This document shows, piece by piece, positions 35,801 to 47,258 of a stretch of 64,000 bases of DNA. Position 1 is the first letter of the stretch; each line of letters begins with the position of its first letter. The DNA is from Mya arenaria (lineage: Eukaryota > Mollusca > Bivalvia > Myida > Myidae), in the NCBI RefSeq assembly GCF_026914265.1, contig NC_069126.1:34971725-35035724 (forward strand), read 5' to 3'. The notes beneath the pieces are model-generated. The model was not told where the DNA came from. It did not search any database and saw nothing but the letters and a program-made list of their open reading frames with translations. The position numbers and the translations under genes were made by a program.

Positions 35801-36362
35801 TAAAAATATTTTAGATTTCATTCCAGTAAAGTGACAAACATCAATTTGAACAGGCTGAGGCTATGGGGCCACATGTGTGCCTCAATACCTATGCCATCAC
35901 AGTTAGAGATATATAACAAGATAAATTTCAGGAAAAGTCAAGTGCCACACCTTGAAGTCTAGATGTTTTTTACTGTTTAGTTAAGATGTGCTTTTGCTGT
36001 TCAACACCATAAATCAAGATAGCGCTGTCAGAAAAGGCAGTCAAATTTTAGCTTCGTGACTTAACGTCACGTCATTATGTACAAACAAATTTCCATAAAA
36101 ATACATTTTTTTTGAAATTTTGCTGTTGTAATATTTTAACATTAATAGATAAAATTACGTTTTCAATATCAAGAAGTTGAATAAAACAACATCTAAACTA
36201 TCAGATCACCTGTCACTAGTGTCAGTGTCAAAATAACTGTCGCGAAAATACATTACTTTTTCGTTGAAATTTAATGACAGCATATGCCATATACATATAT
36301 GGAAGGTAAATCTACTTACCGCCTAGCTCAACCTTAACCGCCTCCATCAATAGTGATGTCAT
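26816..36362 (-). CDS. MTX2: MTX2, metaxin-2
   Basis: Metaxin-2 sits on the cytosolic face of the mitochondrial outer membrane and works with metaxin-1 and the SAM complex in beta-barrel protein import. Eight coding exons on the minus strand: 36320-36362, 35459-35506, 34616-34735, 32199-32275, 31275-31406, 29581-29706, 27998-28074 and 26816-26981, giving 262 residues (human 263). ATG at 36362 opens [14 protein letters not shown]; the next in-frame ATG is five codons on. Matching blocks include [14 protein letters not shown], the thioredoxin-like [83 protein letters not shown] and [17 protein letters not shown], the GST-C-like fold of metaxins. Introns hold two large minisatellites and a nested pair of TIR elements. 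Upstream promoter sequence was not dissected further. Confidence 0.96.
28190..29168 (-). repeat. 26-bp minisatellite, about 37 copies, in MTX2 intron
   Basis: The unit is tatgacggtgtatctgtcac plus acgttg (26 bp), from 28190 to 29168. Copies alternate irregularly between gtcacacgttg and gtgacacactg versions. The minus strand lacks stops in some frames and gives DRYTVIQ-type repeats; these are by-products. It lies between exons 6 and 7. Confidence 0.95.
29675..29754 (-). repeat. 26-bp copy of MTX2 exon 6 edge in the adjacent intron
   Basis: ggctgcatacaaccatatcg plus ctctct occurs in the exon at 29675-29700 and again, identical, at 29729-29754 in the intron just upstream of the exon's acceptor (transcript sense). 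The copy spacing is 54 bp. Confidence 0.93.
29957..30893 (-). repeat. 33-bp hairpin minisatellite, about 28 copies, in MTX2 intron
   Basis: The unit is gcccccactttgtgaagcgg plus ggttataagtata (33 bp), with several 30-bp units that lack three bases. Each unit holds an inverted repeat, CCCC-a-CTT / TGTG / AAG-c-GGGG, and is a perfect stem where the variant aagtgggg occurs. Because 33 and 30 are multiples of three, both strands stay open for long runs. Located between exons 5 and 6. Confidence 0.95.
31798..32010. mobile_element. MITE, ggccccaatttctcgaaa-ended family (copy 1)
   Basis: The left end ggccaaaatttctcgaaact and the right end catttcgagaaattggggcc are inverted copies. About 210 bp, in MTX2 intron 4. 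Its left half reads gtcccttataacaggatcaa, which recurs reverse-complemented at 61690-61720, so both belong to one family. Confidence 0.75.
32680..34072. mobile_element. TIR element 1 (outer), TA-flanked, carrying an inserted element
   Basis: The left end is ccgtaaatgactgggtat. The right end is atacccagtcatttacgg, the exact reverse complement. Both sides are flanked by TA. Near each end is a second block with gtattagacgc or gcgtctaatac. Length is 1393 bp, or about 611 bp without the inner element at 33023-33804. No transposase frame is visible, so it is a non-autonomous DNA transposon. Located in MTX2 intron 3. Confidence 0.85.
33023..33804. mobile_element. TIR element 2, nested inside element 1, TA-flanked
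   Basis: The left end ccgtaattcacaagagttcg and the right end gagttcggaca-type text read in reverse (ccgaactcttaggtgaattacgg) match, apart from two extra bases. TA flanks both sides. 782 bp, no transposase. The insertion splits element 1, so element 2 is younger. Both share the CCGTAA tip. Confidence 0.85.
35546..35610 (+). mobile_element. Terminal fragment of gcaccagtcaattg MITE
   Basis: gcaccagtcaattgtaacca is identical to one end of the small MITE at 42357-42447 (as its reverse complement). Only one end is present here, 40 bp before MTX2 exon 2. Confidence 0.6.
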
Positions 36363-38713
36363 GTCAGAAAACAGAGATTTATGGTAAAATAATCAAAAAT
36401 GTCTGCTTCGACCTTTCTGCGTCACAAAACGCGTTACAAGACGCTTGACAGAAATCGGGATAGTCAAAACGGTAATTTCAAAACCGGCTTTTAATATTCC
36501 AAATAATTTAGGAAGCAAGAAAAATTCAATCGTGATCCAGTGTGATTATTTTTTTTGCATAGCTTCAATACATACTACATTTGTGAATGTTAGAAAATAA
36601 TTGTTTTGTAAAATGTTCTTAATTTAATCCAACTAACCTTTCTGCTTAAAACAAAATTAAACAGTTTAACAAAGACAGTTTTCAATATCTTTTATAAAAA
36701 AAATTGTGTAAAGTTTAGAACTTTCTTATAATATCTATGTTGTATTGAACTAATAATCATTCTCATTGATTGCAAGGAAATTTGGTGATTGTCTACTCAG
36801 TGACTGCGGCAAAAAAGAAAACGTGTGATGGGGTTTTTTACTTTCAACACCACAGAATTTAAGAAGGCTTAGCAGTAAATTTTCTGCACAGCATTTACAC
36901 ATTCACTCTGATATCAACACAAAGACTTGAGAACCTTTTTCTCAGCAGAATACAGTCTAGATTCTAAAAAAATGGATGATTTTTTAACAATAAGCTCATG
37001 TTACATTGATACAAAAAATGTGTAAAGCAAACTCCTATGGCAGGGGCGTCACTTAGGACTGTTACCTTTTGACCTGCGCCCCTCCCTTAGAACCAAAATT
37101 TATATGGTTTAATATTTTGGCAAATCTGGAAATAAATATTCCTTAAGTTAGATGCAATTTTTTTTGTATGTTTTGCAATAAGTAAGTTTTATTAGGAAAA
37201 ATAACTCTTATTTCAGCATGTACCTCAAAATTTCAGTTTGCCAAAAAAAAAATCACATTTATTTTCAGAGGAAGAAGGATTCCTAAACTCATTTGAGGAA
37301 AATCACTCTTTTTTCGCACTCAAAAAGTTAAAAAAGGGCTTGTAGAGAATAAAATTCAACCATTCTACAATTTATCTACTCTATAAAATGATGATATGGT
37401 ATTTCAGTACTCTAGAGATTTGTGTTCATTTGTACATTTGCTTTGATAGAATTGTGGTTGAAAAAAGGTCTACCGGTACATTCTTTTTATACCCCCCAAA
37501 ACAAAGTTTGAGGGGGTATACTGGAATCGGGTTGTCCGTCTGTCCGTCTGTCTGTCTGTCTGTCCGTCTGTCTGTCCGTCTTTTTTTTGTCCGGGATTCA
37601 TCTTTGTCGTTATTGAACGAATCTTTTTCAAACTTTCAAATATTAATGACCATGATGTAAACCTGTGCCTCCGTGGATTTGGTCAGAATCGCATGATCCT
37701 GAGTGGAGTTGTGGCCCCTTAATGAGTTAAATTGGGCAAAATTAGCTTTGTCCGGGATTCATCTTTGTCGTTATTGAACGAATCTTTTTCAAACTTTCAA
37801 ATATTATTGACCATGATGTAAACCTGTGCCTCTGTGGATTTGGTCAGAATCGCATGATCCTGAGTGGAGTTGTGGCCCCTTAATGAGTTAAATTGGGCAA
37901 AATTAGCTTTGTCCGGGATTCATCTTTGTCGTTATTGAACGAATCTTTTTCAAACTTTCAAATATTATTGACCATGATGTAAACCTGTGCCTCCGTGGAT
38001 TTGGTCAGAATCGCATGATCCTGAGTGGAGTTGTGGCCCCTTAATGAGTTAAATTGGGCAAAATTAGCTTTGTCCAGGATTCTTCTTTGAAGTTATTGAA
38101 CAAATCTTTTTCAAACTTTCAAATATTAATAGCCATGATGTAAACCTTTGCCTACATGAATTTGGTGGGAAATAAATGTATTGCCTTGTGCGTTCTAGTG
38201 ATACCATAACTAAGGCCAGGGCAAACAACCTAGACAGGGAAGGGGTGGGGGGTATTCGTTAGCCTTTGGCTTACAGTTCTAGTTATGGAAGTTTCTGGTT
38301 ACGGTATCTCCCTTTGATTTCTGTCCCTTAATTAATAATAATCTATTACCGGTAATAGAAAATTATAATAATAATTATTGCTAATTTGTCTAATTATTGA
38401 TCATTTATTGCTTATGGTTTCAAATCTTTTGCTATGATCCTAGGCTTATAGGACAATACTTTTAAATTTTATGTATTGAAAGCATCTAAAACCACCGAGA
38501 CAAATATTCCACCATAAAGGTTGTATACTTGCTGTGTTCATTCTGTTGATTATACAAGTATTAATAAAGTGAAGTCAATTTTCTTGAGTGGAATATTGTG
38601 TACATGTCCATGTACATAATGCTCAAGACTAACTTTCAAATAATAACTCTGTGCCATGACATAAAACGGTACGGATTAATAATGATAAAATAACATGACA
38701 TATTTAAGTCAGT
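36363..38713. other. MTX2 upstream and intergenic sequence
   Basis: This stretch has no recognisable exon. The first few hundred bases should hold the MTX2 promoter, but no distinct motif was recognised. A TACCCCCC-bounded element fills 37488-38290. The remainder is AT-rich. Confidence 0.55.
37488..38290 (+). mobile_element. TACCCCCC-bounded element with internal 161-bp tandem array
   Basis: It begins ataccccccaaaacaaagtt followed by the inverted tgagggggtat. Next comes a gtctgtccgtctgtc microsatellite (37536-37582). Then come units starting ccgggattc at 37591, 37752 and 37913 and a fourth, diverged (ccaggattc) at 38074; the first three differ by only a few bases (period 161). It ends near 'ggggggtattcgttagcc'. 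No protein is encoded. The architecture is familiar from other bivalve sequence. Confidence 0.75.
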
Positions 38714-38719
38714 TTTATT
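38714..38719 (-). terminator. Candidate poly(A) signal of the C2H2 gene
   Basis: Plus-strand TTTATT (AATAAA on minus) lies about 1 kb past the stop at 39720. The intervening sequence is AT-rich and without exons, so it reads as a long 3' UTR. Confidence 0.4.
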
Positions 38720-39719
38720 TTCAATCATAAATTATATAATATCTATATGGTATGGTATAAAAGTGTACAGAAAACATTTAACGAGATGAGACATTCTGCA
38801 TTATCAGAAATCCAATAATTTATCGGTTACCCTCACATCGGACATTTCAACAACAATTAAGAAATAAAAAAAAATAATCACATAGCAAAGTCCTTAACAC
38901 TTGACTTACAAATTCACTAAACATCATCATAAACATAGAAACCATTAACGAAAAGATAACAAACAATACATCCCTGAACGCAACAACTTGATGAACATCA
39001 ACGAGAGAAAATAAACACTCATAACATAACGTACAATCACAGAATGAAGACTTTGGAATGTTAAATGTAAAATATATTAATGCTTAAAAGCCCACTAATA
39101 ACATCCTCGGATACCCACAAGTGACCCATTCTGTTATACTCCATTTCTCGATGAATGGCAAGTCATGATATTGGGTGGATCGTAGGTATCTGACGATGAA
39201 TAATAAGAACTTAATGAGTCTTTAAATATATTCATAAAATTAATTATCTGTAATGACTTGTTGTAACTGTATTTTCTGAATCTGAAGTAATTAATTAAAT
39301 ATCAATCAAATTTTAATTTTCAATAAAACCATACAATATGGTCACAAATGAGACATATCTTCGCAAACAAATAACAACTTTTTTAAAATCATTGTTCAAA
39401 ACAAACAAAAACAAAACACTCAAAAACACACAAAATAAGAGCTATGCATGTTATAATTGAGAATAACATATTTCGCATAGAATCATGTAAATGGTACACT
39501 GTTCGATAATACTTTCATCAGGCATTAAAACAAAGCACAACATTGTTCAATAAAATTTATGGATATAAAAAAGAAATAATGCAAAACTGTAATGAACAGA
39601 GTATGTTATGTACTGATACATGTGTAATTCATGGAGAATGGACAAAAACAATTTTATGTCCTTATCCAAATTCGGTGATGGGGCAATATTGTCTAAGATT
39701 ATTTGTCCTACTCTCATGT

Positions 39720-42700
39720 TTAGTACATATTCTGCAGTCTATATTGCTGACCCTGAAGACTCTGTATGCTAGAGCCAAGAGCTTCTTGCACAAGCCTGTG
39801 ATGTTCCTGAAGCAACAATGTGCCATCCGCGTTCAAGGCCACTGATATCATCCCATCAGTGGGCCCTTGCACAGGGCGTTGGTCCCCCTGGGGCATCGGC
39901 CCTAACCTCTGGGGCTCAACTACACCTTGCAATATGGACGGGCCCATTCCACTTTGGTACGGAATGTTCGCCACTGTTGTGAGACCTGGTATACGAAGTG
40001 GAGGGTCAAGGTCACTTGAATTGGACAAAAATGACTGGTTAAGTGAAAGGGCAGATGTTGTAGACTGGTTCAGGTGTGTGATGTCATTGGCCGATCCCGA
40101 AGTTGGGATAATACCTGCAACACTCATACTAAGATTCAGGGTGTCCATTCTTGATGTAGAGGTCGTTGAAAAGTCAAGGTCATCCGTGCCCTCCCCAACC
40201 GAGACCAGTTTCTCATTCTTCGTCAAGGACTTTTTCTTTGGAGTTTTATCAGAGGCATTACTGCCAGCAATTGCATTGATTGTTGGTACCATTTCTTTAG
40301 ACACACCATGATTAGTCTCCATGTGATTGTAAAAGTAAGTTTCATCCAGGAATTTTTCTTTGCATACCTGACACATGAACTTTTTACTGTTTATATGATA
40401 CTGCTCGTGTTCAATAAGAGGCTGTCGCTCCTTGAACTTTTTCCGACAAAAGCTGCACTGATATGCAGTTTCAACATGGCACATTCTGTGCCGATCAAGA
40501 TTATCTTTGCGAGAAAATTTGCTGTCACAAAGATCGCAGGCAAACTTTGAGTCAGTGATATGTGTCTGCTCATGTCTACGTAAACTTTTAGCATGCTTGA
40601 ACGATTTGCCACAGTACCTGAAAGATGAAAGATAAAACTAGAAATGTGTACAATGAAACAGATGCCCCCACTTCCCACCTTACACAAAACACAAAAGCAA
40701 GAACCATAATTCCCCCATTGTCGACAAATTTGCATCAAAATAACGAGTGGCACAATGAAAGACTTGGGGCATAAAAAGGCAATACCAAATTTTCCGCCTT
40801 AAAATATTCCTACAAATTTAATCACAATAATTTACTTTGAACTAAAGATATGAGGAAAAAAACCTTTTTAACTATGTAAAGTAGCAGTGACCTTAACTCC
40901 AGGTGCACAACTGCACTTGCAGACTATCATCTTGGTGAGAGTTTTTTTACTCTAACTCTTTTTTTTAGATAAGCATTAAACTTAATTTATTTCAATTATG
41001 TCAAGGGCCATAACTCTGCTAGGCACAACCACAAAATTCCAGATGCAAACAAACCTTACAAAATTATCAACATCCTCTAAAGTTTCATGACTCTGGCTCA
41101 GAAACTTAAAGAGACAGACACAAGATTCCATGCTTTATATGTGATTACTTATTCAAGGGCCATAACTCTACTCTTACTGGAGGCAGTCACATAGCCCAGG
41201 CTAACAACTTCAATAGCTGCTAAACATTCCTGTAACATTTTGTGACTATGGTTCAAATACTTTTGCAGATGTGGGCGACAAAAGATTGAAGGCTCAATAG
41301 TCAAGGGCCATTACTCTGCAAGTACTGGGTGCATCCACATCTTCACATGATGTTTAAAACTCCTGTATGGTTTCATCCATCTGGCTATCATACTTTTGGA
41401 GGTATGCCCTACATAAGATTTTGTGTCAGACAGATGGACCTTTGAAAATCTTTATGCCCTCCCTTATAAAGCGGAATATTATAATTATACCATATATTGT
41501 TTTAAACAGTTATCTGACAAGAAAATTAAGAAGTTCTGACTGAAATAAACATCTTTACATTCCAAAATACTAGTACTTTATCACTTATTGTCTTGGAAAG
41601 GGTAACATATAGTTCCTGTTTACCTTTTTTCCAAAAGTAAAATTTCAATTAAGTTTAAAATGTAATACTCGAAAGTTGTCCGACATCCCATCATCTCTGA
41701 TCAACCATTTTATAATTTACACTGTATCACAAATTTCAAATCAAACAAACCTGCAAGTCTGAGTGCGTTCATTTGAGTGGCTGAACATGTGTTCCTCAAG
41801 CTGCGACTTTTTCCCGTATCGCCCGCCACACACCTTGCACTCAAAGCGCTTGTCCCCAAGGTGCACCGTACGATGGTGATGCAGCAGTGATGTGCTGTTG
41901 TTGAACTCCGCACCACACACCGAACACAGGTATGGTTTGTGTCCTGCCAAAGAATATTGGGAAAAGTGTCAGATTGACTATATATGTTGCAAGGCTAAAC
42001 AAGTAACATTAGCTGATGAGCATTGATGGTGATGAACATATGTTTAAAACCTGATATTAACATGTAATTAAGAACCATGTACCATTCCTGGCTGATAAAA
42101 AACACTTATCACGATGAAGCTCGGACTTGGCATTGAGCCCTGAAACTCTGATCCAGAGTCCAATATGCTAACCACTTGGCCCTCACCACTGATGAAATGT
42201 TCATTTAATAAGAGATACTTCATGTGAAAGAATCAGTATTTAAAGAACTTAAATTTTATTTTTTGCATATAGAACTTAGCAATGCATATTATGGGCTCGA
42301 TATGCACATACAAAAAGCATTACATTTATCACCAGTCCCTGCTAATGATCAATAATGCACCTGTCAATTGTAACCACGGCCCCCCAGGTCCCAGAAATAG
42401 CAGGGACTTTGACTTTCGGCATGGGCATGGTTACAATTGACTGGTGCATAACTGGTAACTTGCTAATGTTGCACGGATATTAAACCTGTATGGGTGAACA
42501 TGTGCATCCTGAGTTTATGCCGCATGGCGAAGCCGCGCCCACACACCTCACACGTGTGTTTGGTGGGCTCGTCATGGAGGGCTAGGTGGCGCTTTAACTT
42601 CCGCTCACTGATCAGACCCTTTCCACATACCTCGCATGTGAATGGACGCTCACCTGCAGTGGTCAAAAAATAAGATTTTCTTAATCAAACCTCAATATAC

Positions 42701-45179
42701 AGATTTTTCTCAAAACAGGTAAAAAGTGTGTGTTTCAATATGTACATGTAGTTTAAAACCTTTATAGCTTCATACAGAAGATTCATTTACCACAATTCTC
42801 CAATGGTGATAATAACGCTCTTACATAAAGCCTTATATATGATAATAACGCTCTTACATAAAGCCTTATAAACAAATAAAATAAAAAGCCTTCCAACCAT
42901 GCCTGTTTTTGAAAAGGTTGTTACCCTAACCAAACCATTTGATTATTTTTTTAGCCTAAGAGAAGATAGCTGAAGACATTCATTTATTTAATATTTCATA
43001 TAAAACAAAGAAGTATGGATTTTTTCTAAGATTTGCAATTCAAACTAACATTCTTCAAATTCAATTGAGAACCCTCCATTCATACTAAACCATCTCATAA
43101 CCAATTTGTTATACCAGTATGAAGACGAACATGCACGTCCAATTTGGAGCCAGGCACCATTGTGTTGCATATTTCGCAAATCTCCAGTAGCTTCCGTCCC
43201 TGTTTTTTACGTCCTCTCTTCTTCTGAACGCCATCTGCCCCATTGGCCACCTTGCTGTCATCTCGGTGAGTGAGTGTTTTATGTCGATCCAAGCTACTTT
43301 CTTTCACAAACTTCAGATCACATTCATCACATTCATAATTAAGCTGGTCCTTATGCTTTTGTCTTTCATGCTTTAGTAAACTTTGAGAAGTGCTGAAAAC
43401 ATCTCCACAGAGATCACATGATATGATTGTATTGCTCACACTGATCTTTCCCATTTTCAAATCTTTTGCTGTCTTTTGATCAGTTGTCATCATAATTCTT
43501 CGAGGCTTTGTTGATTTTCGCTTTCTCTGAGACCTTTTATGAATTTTATCAACGCTAAATTCAGCGTCTTTCGTATCAAGTATCTCATTATCTCTGGAAT
43601 TATCAATCAGATCATCAACAATGTTTTCAGTGTCTTCCATTTGTAAAACCTTATTGTGTGTTCTGTCATCTATATCTTTAGGTTTAGGATGGACTGTTTC
43701 TGGAATATTGTCAAATAAATCATCAATATTGTCATCAAATTCCATCATTTGATCATCATAATCAGTGGCCACTACATCATTCTGACTTCCATCCAAACTT
43801 TCGACTTTAACTTGAACAAATTCTTCACTTTCATCTGGCTTTACCTTTTTCGGTCTTCCTCGCTTTCGTTTTGGTTTTTCCGGCAACAGCTCTCTTGAGA
43901 CCTTACTTTTTCTAAGTGGTTTTGGTGCACGGAATTTCACAACCAGCTTTTTTGGAATACATTCTTCTGTTGTAGAGACATCTTCAGACAATCCTGCAGT
44001 TTGTGTCGATGAGCAAGCAGTATCAAACTTTGGGAAAGCAGTTTTCAGAACATGGTCATAGTGGTAAGAGCCTGTGGAACAATATGCTTGAAGATGATCA
44101 TGAAGTTGACACATCACAGTAAATTTCTTCCCACACCCACCACAATGAAAGAAGTCATCAGTACAATGTTTGTGCTCAAAGTTTGATGCAACAATTTCAA
44201 TAGAATTTCTCTGTGCTTTGTTACTTTTTACAGCTTTAGAAGATCGTTTCCTTGTTCGTACACCTTTTGGAGTAGGTAAGCTTCTTTGAAAAATACCTTT
44301 GAGGTCGGAAGGCATAAGACCAAGATTTTCAGAAAAAGTATTTTTCTCCTGCTTTAATTTTTCCATGAGTTTCTCTTCATTTGATGAATTTTCTATTTCA
44401 CTGTTTTCAAAATTATTTTCCTGACTTTGACCTGTTGAATCATTAATGTTGCTATTATTTTCTTTAGCCTTTTCTTTTATCACTATATCATTAGAAGAAC
44501 CGGATCTTTCCTCAGGTTTGTCTGGAACACCTTCTATACTGATGTCATTCGGCTTATCAAATTGCATCTGTTCTTCAGCTTCAACATCCATTGAGCATGT
44601 TTTAGCACATTCATCTTTCTCTTCTTTGGTATCAATAACATTGTCAACTTCATCTGCAATGATTTCTAATGCTGATAATTCATTCTTATGCTCTACTATC
44701 TGTTTATTTTCTGAATCATTGGCCTTTGATTTGTCACTTGCAATATTAACGTCAGAGTGACATGGGCCACTATGAAGATCATGAAAGTCATAGAAATCAT
44801 TAAGGTTAACTGGTTCTTCAACTAGCACATACTGAGCATCAGGTATAATGTCAGAACTTTTATTTCCATGGTGGCTAACTTTAGCGGTTGAAGTAAGCAA
44901 GTGATCTTTTGTTATCGTTACAGTGCTGCAAAAATTAGTGCTTGATTCTGGATTGCTTACAAGGAAGTTTACAGGATTACTTCTATCAAGACTTGTATTA
45001 GTCTGGGTCTCATTCAGAATAGCTGATTCCAACTCATCCACATTGGATGGAGATCTCTGTGAGAAAGGGTGTTCAACAAGTTCTGACTGATCTACAAGGC
45101 TCTCTTGAAGTCTCAGTAGTTCATCCATGGCTTGGTCAATAGAAGAACTTCTTGGCTTTGGATCGTCATTCATCTCCAT
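39720..45179 (-). CDS. C2H2 zinc-finger protein with AT-hook and 12 fingers
   Basis: Four exons on the minus strand (43115-45179, 42486-42653, 41751-41943, 39720-40617) join in phase to 1107 residues. The first 360 or so residues are acidic, Ser/Asn-rich and without a known fold. A degenerate finger follows (CGGCGKKF...HDHLQAYC), then an AT-hook-like RKRGRPKKVK. Further on are ISCDLCGDVF, YECDECDLKF and EICEICNTMV. Exon 2 has two fingers (FTCEVCGKG, HTCEVCGRGF) and exon 3 two (YLCSVCGAEF, FECKVCGGRY). The last exon has four (RYCGKSF, FACDLCDSKF, YQCSFCRKKF, FMCQVCKEKF), followed by a Ser/Thr/Gln-rich tail ending RLQNMY. It is probably a nuclear DNA-binding regulator; the family was not identified. 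I started at ATG 45179, just inside a good acceptor (tctcttcag at 45188). The frame stays open upstream to 45287, so a longer N-terminus is possible. Confidence 0.88.
40870..41465 (-). repeat. Dispersed 'caagggccataactctgc' repeat in zinc-finger gene intron
   Basis: Three units contain 'caagggccataactctgc' or close variants (41003, 41155, 41304). Each is followed by a stretch with 'catgactctggctcagaaac' or similar. No coding sequence. Confidence 0.65.
42110..42190 (-). repeat. tRNA-derived SINE head, minus orientation
   Basis: The minus strand reads gggccaagtggttagcatat then tggactctggatcagagttt and caggg. This is box A-like, followed by the same 'ctggatcagag' block as at 21530-21605. It lies in the intron between the second and third exons of the zinc-finger gene. 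Confidence 0.55.
42357..42447. mobile_element. 91-bp MITE
   Basis: gcacctgtcaattgtaacca at the left and tggttacaattgactggtgc at the right are 20-bp inverted repeats with one mismatch. Only 51 bp lie between them, so it folds into one long hairpin. Confidence 0.85.
42809..42872. repeat. 31-bp tandem duplication
   Basis: gataataacgctcttacata plus aagccttata occurs twice in a row in the intron upstream of exon 42486-42653. Confidence 0.85.
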
Positions 45180-45734
45180 GGCTTGGCCTGAAGAGACATA
45201 AAAATCTTGAATCATGGTTAAGACTATGTTCCCAGCTTTATTGGCATACAGTGGATCAAAATTAACACAAGCTTGCAAGCCCAACACTGCTAAAATGCTT
45301 TCTGGGCTTTCTAAAATTCTTAATTCTGAACAGCAGGGCTCGTTTATTTTTTAATGTGGTAAGCACCTGTTTCAGTCATGTTCCTCCAAAAGTTTAATGT
45401 CAATCACTGGGATTAAATTGAACAAGTTGATCAAAATGTTGAAGGTACTCACCAAAAACTGGAACCATTTTACTCAAATATTGTCTTTGAAGACCACAAT
45501 TTTCATTAGCATTAACAATTTTTTAGGTCACTTAATTATGGCTGTGGTGTTGCGTTATTTGTTGATTGGCATCATCATGTGATGTTATCAATGTATTGTA
45601 AAGAGGTCTAAATATACACCACTTATTTAGTCCTGGTGGCCTTGTGGTCTAGGCATCAGTAAGTTATCTAGGACTACCCAAATATCATGAACTCCTGAAT
45701 GAAATTTAAACATGACATTGTAATAGACTGCACA

Positions 45735-46230
45735 ACATGCATTTGATGGGAATCTAACCCATGAGGGCTCGCTCTACAGTTGGAAACTTTACTGCACCCT
45801 AAAGCTAGCTCTGAAGTGAGACAGAATAAGTGCCGCTATAAAAATATCAAATGCCTGGTTGCATTTCCCTCCTCCATTTTAAAATTCATCCAGGACTTTT
45901 GGATACTAGGTTTAATTTACAATGACCTTGCAGCTAAAATTCAACAGGAGTTATATCAGTTGGGCACCAAGTGACACAGGCTGCAAAAACTGCTATGTGC
46001 ATCATTCTGATGGTGATCAAACCCATGACCGCTTGCTCTGCAGGCAGGTACTCTACTTTGTCCCTATGTAAGCTTTGACAGTATAAGTGCTGCTTTATAC
46101 ATATCACATATCCGGTTAAAATTTCGCCATCCATTTCGAAAATCATTCAGGAAACTTGGAGACTAGGATCAATTTACAATGACCTTGGGGCTTTACATCA
46201 TAAAATGTGACATGAGTTATTCTGTTGTGT
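45735..46230 (-). mobile_element. Two tandem copies of a ~263-bp tRNA-derived element
   Basis: Copy 1 (about 45735-45995) and copy 2 (about 45996-46230) align over their length. On the minus strand each has a box B-like block (catgggttagattccca, catgggtttgatcacca) downstream of 'agtaaagtttccaactg' or 'agtagagtacctgcctg'. On the plus strand both share 'aatttacaatgaccttg'. A further tRNA-like head, 'ggccttgtggtctaggcatc', is at 45638. Confidence 0.65.
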
Positions 46231-47258
46231 GCCAAATGTAACATTTTATATATGTAAAATTGTTGAATTTATAATCATTAGTGTGTACTTGTTTCATAAT
46301 TTAATTGTTAATCATGCATATCTGTAATGTGTACTGGCACAGACCATGTGTATGGTCATTCAATGTCACAACCCTTTGGCCACGCCCCCTTATCTTGTCC
46401 TCCAATCCTGCACACTCAACAGTACATGTATTAAAAAAATGCAAGATTATGCAAACCAAATAAATATTCAAATTTTTGCATAATGAATAACCTTTCTTGT
46501 GAGTATCCAAAACTACGGATTCAATGATGTTCAAGTATTTTCTCAATTAAAAAATTGGTAATAACCTTACTGTCAAAAGTAGAGTTATGTTTTGTTTTAT
46601 TATATAATTATGATTACTGTAGATTATTTTTCATAACAAGAGTGCGTGTGAGGCTAAATTAAAACCAGTGGGGGAGGGTTGGTAGGGATGTGGCATGGTA
46701 GAACAAAATGTTGTTTGATACAAGCTATATAACAGTACAGTATCTAAGTTGTCACACACCTGTGTTGGGGCCTCTGCACAGGGGAGATAACTTGTGCTCC
46801 TAACTTGGCATACCTGAAAATTGTTAAAAATTGTAATGACACCAATTGCAACTTATTCATCACAATGTATTAATGTAATTGCTATTGTTAAAAATATTTA
46901 TGCTGTGCGATAAACAACAAATAATTACTTTGATATTCCAGAATAACTTTCCTGTCGAAGTGGAGGCCATGACACGTCCAAAATCGAAACGTCAAAAGGT
47001 CAATATTTTTCCGAAATCTTTAGACCTCAATTTGTAGTCAAACAAAAATAGTTAATGTAATGTTCACTAGATATATGCAAAATACAAAAACAATATACCA
47101 TTTCTGTAGAAAGAAGCATGCAAAGGCCGTTGTAATGTTGACATTGCTGACCCAAATCTCGTATCAATGGAGGGCCTTATTTGCAAAGGGAGCCAACTAC
47201 AAAATTAATTTTACAACCGAATGTTTTAATCGGGATGAGGCCCGTATTTTCTTTTTAA

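Noticed and set aside
39820-40311. 163-codon plus-strand frame
   Set aside because: Antisense of the last exon of the C2H2 gene; no domain.
44446-44760. 104-codon plus-strand frame
   Set aside because: Antisense of the large first coding exon of the C2H2 gene.
46754-46806. Coding upstream exon of the C2H2 gene
   Set aside because: It has AG and GT borders on the minus strand, but the phase needed to join the next exon contains a stop; at most a non-coding exon.
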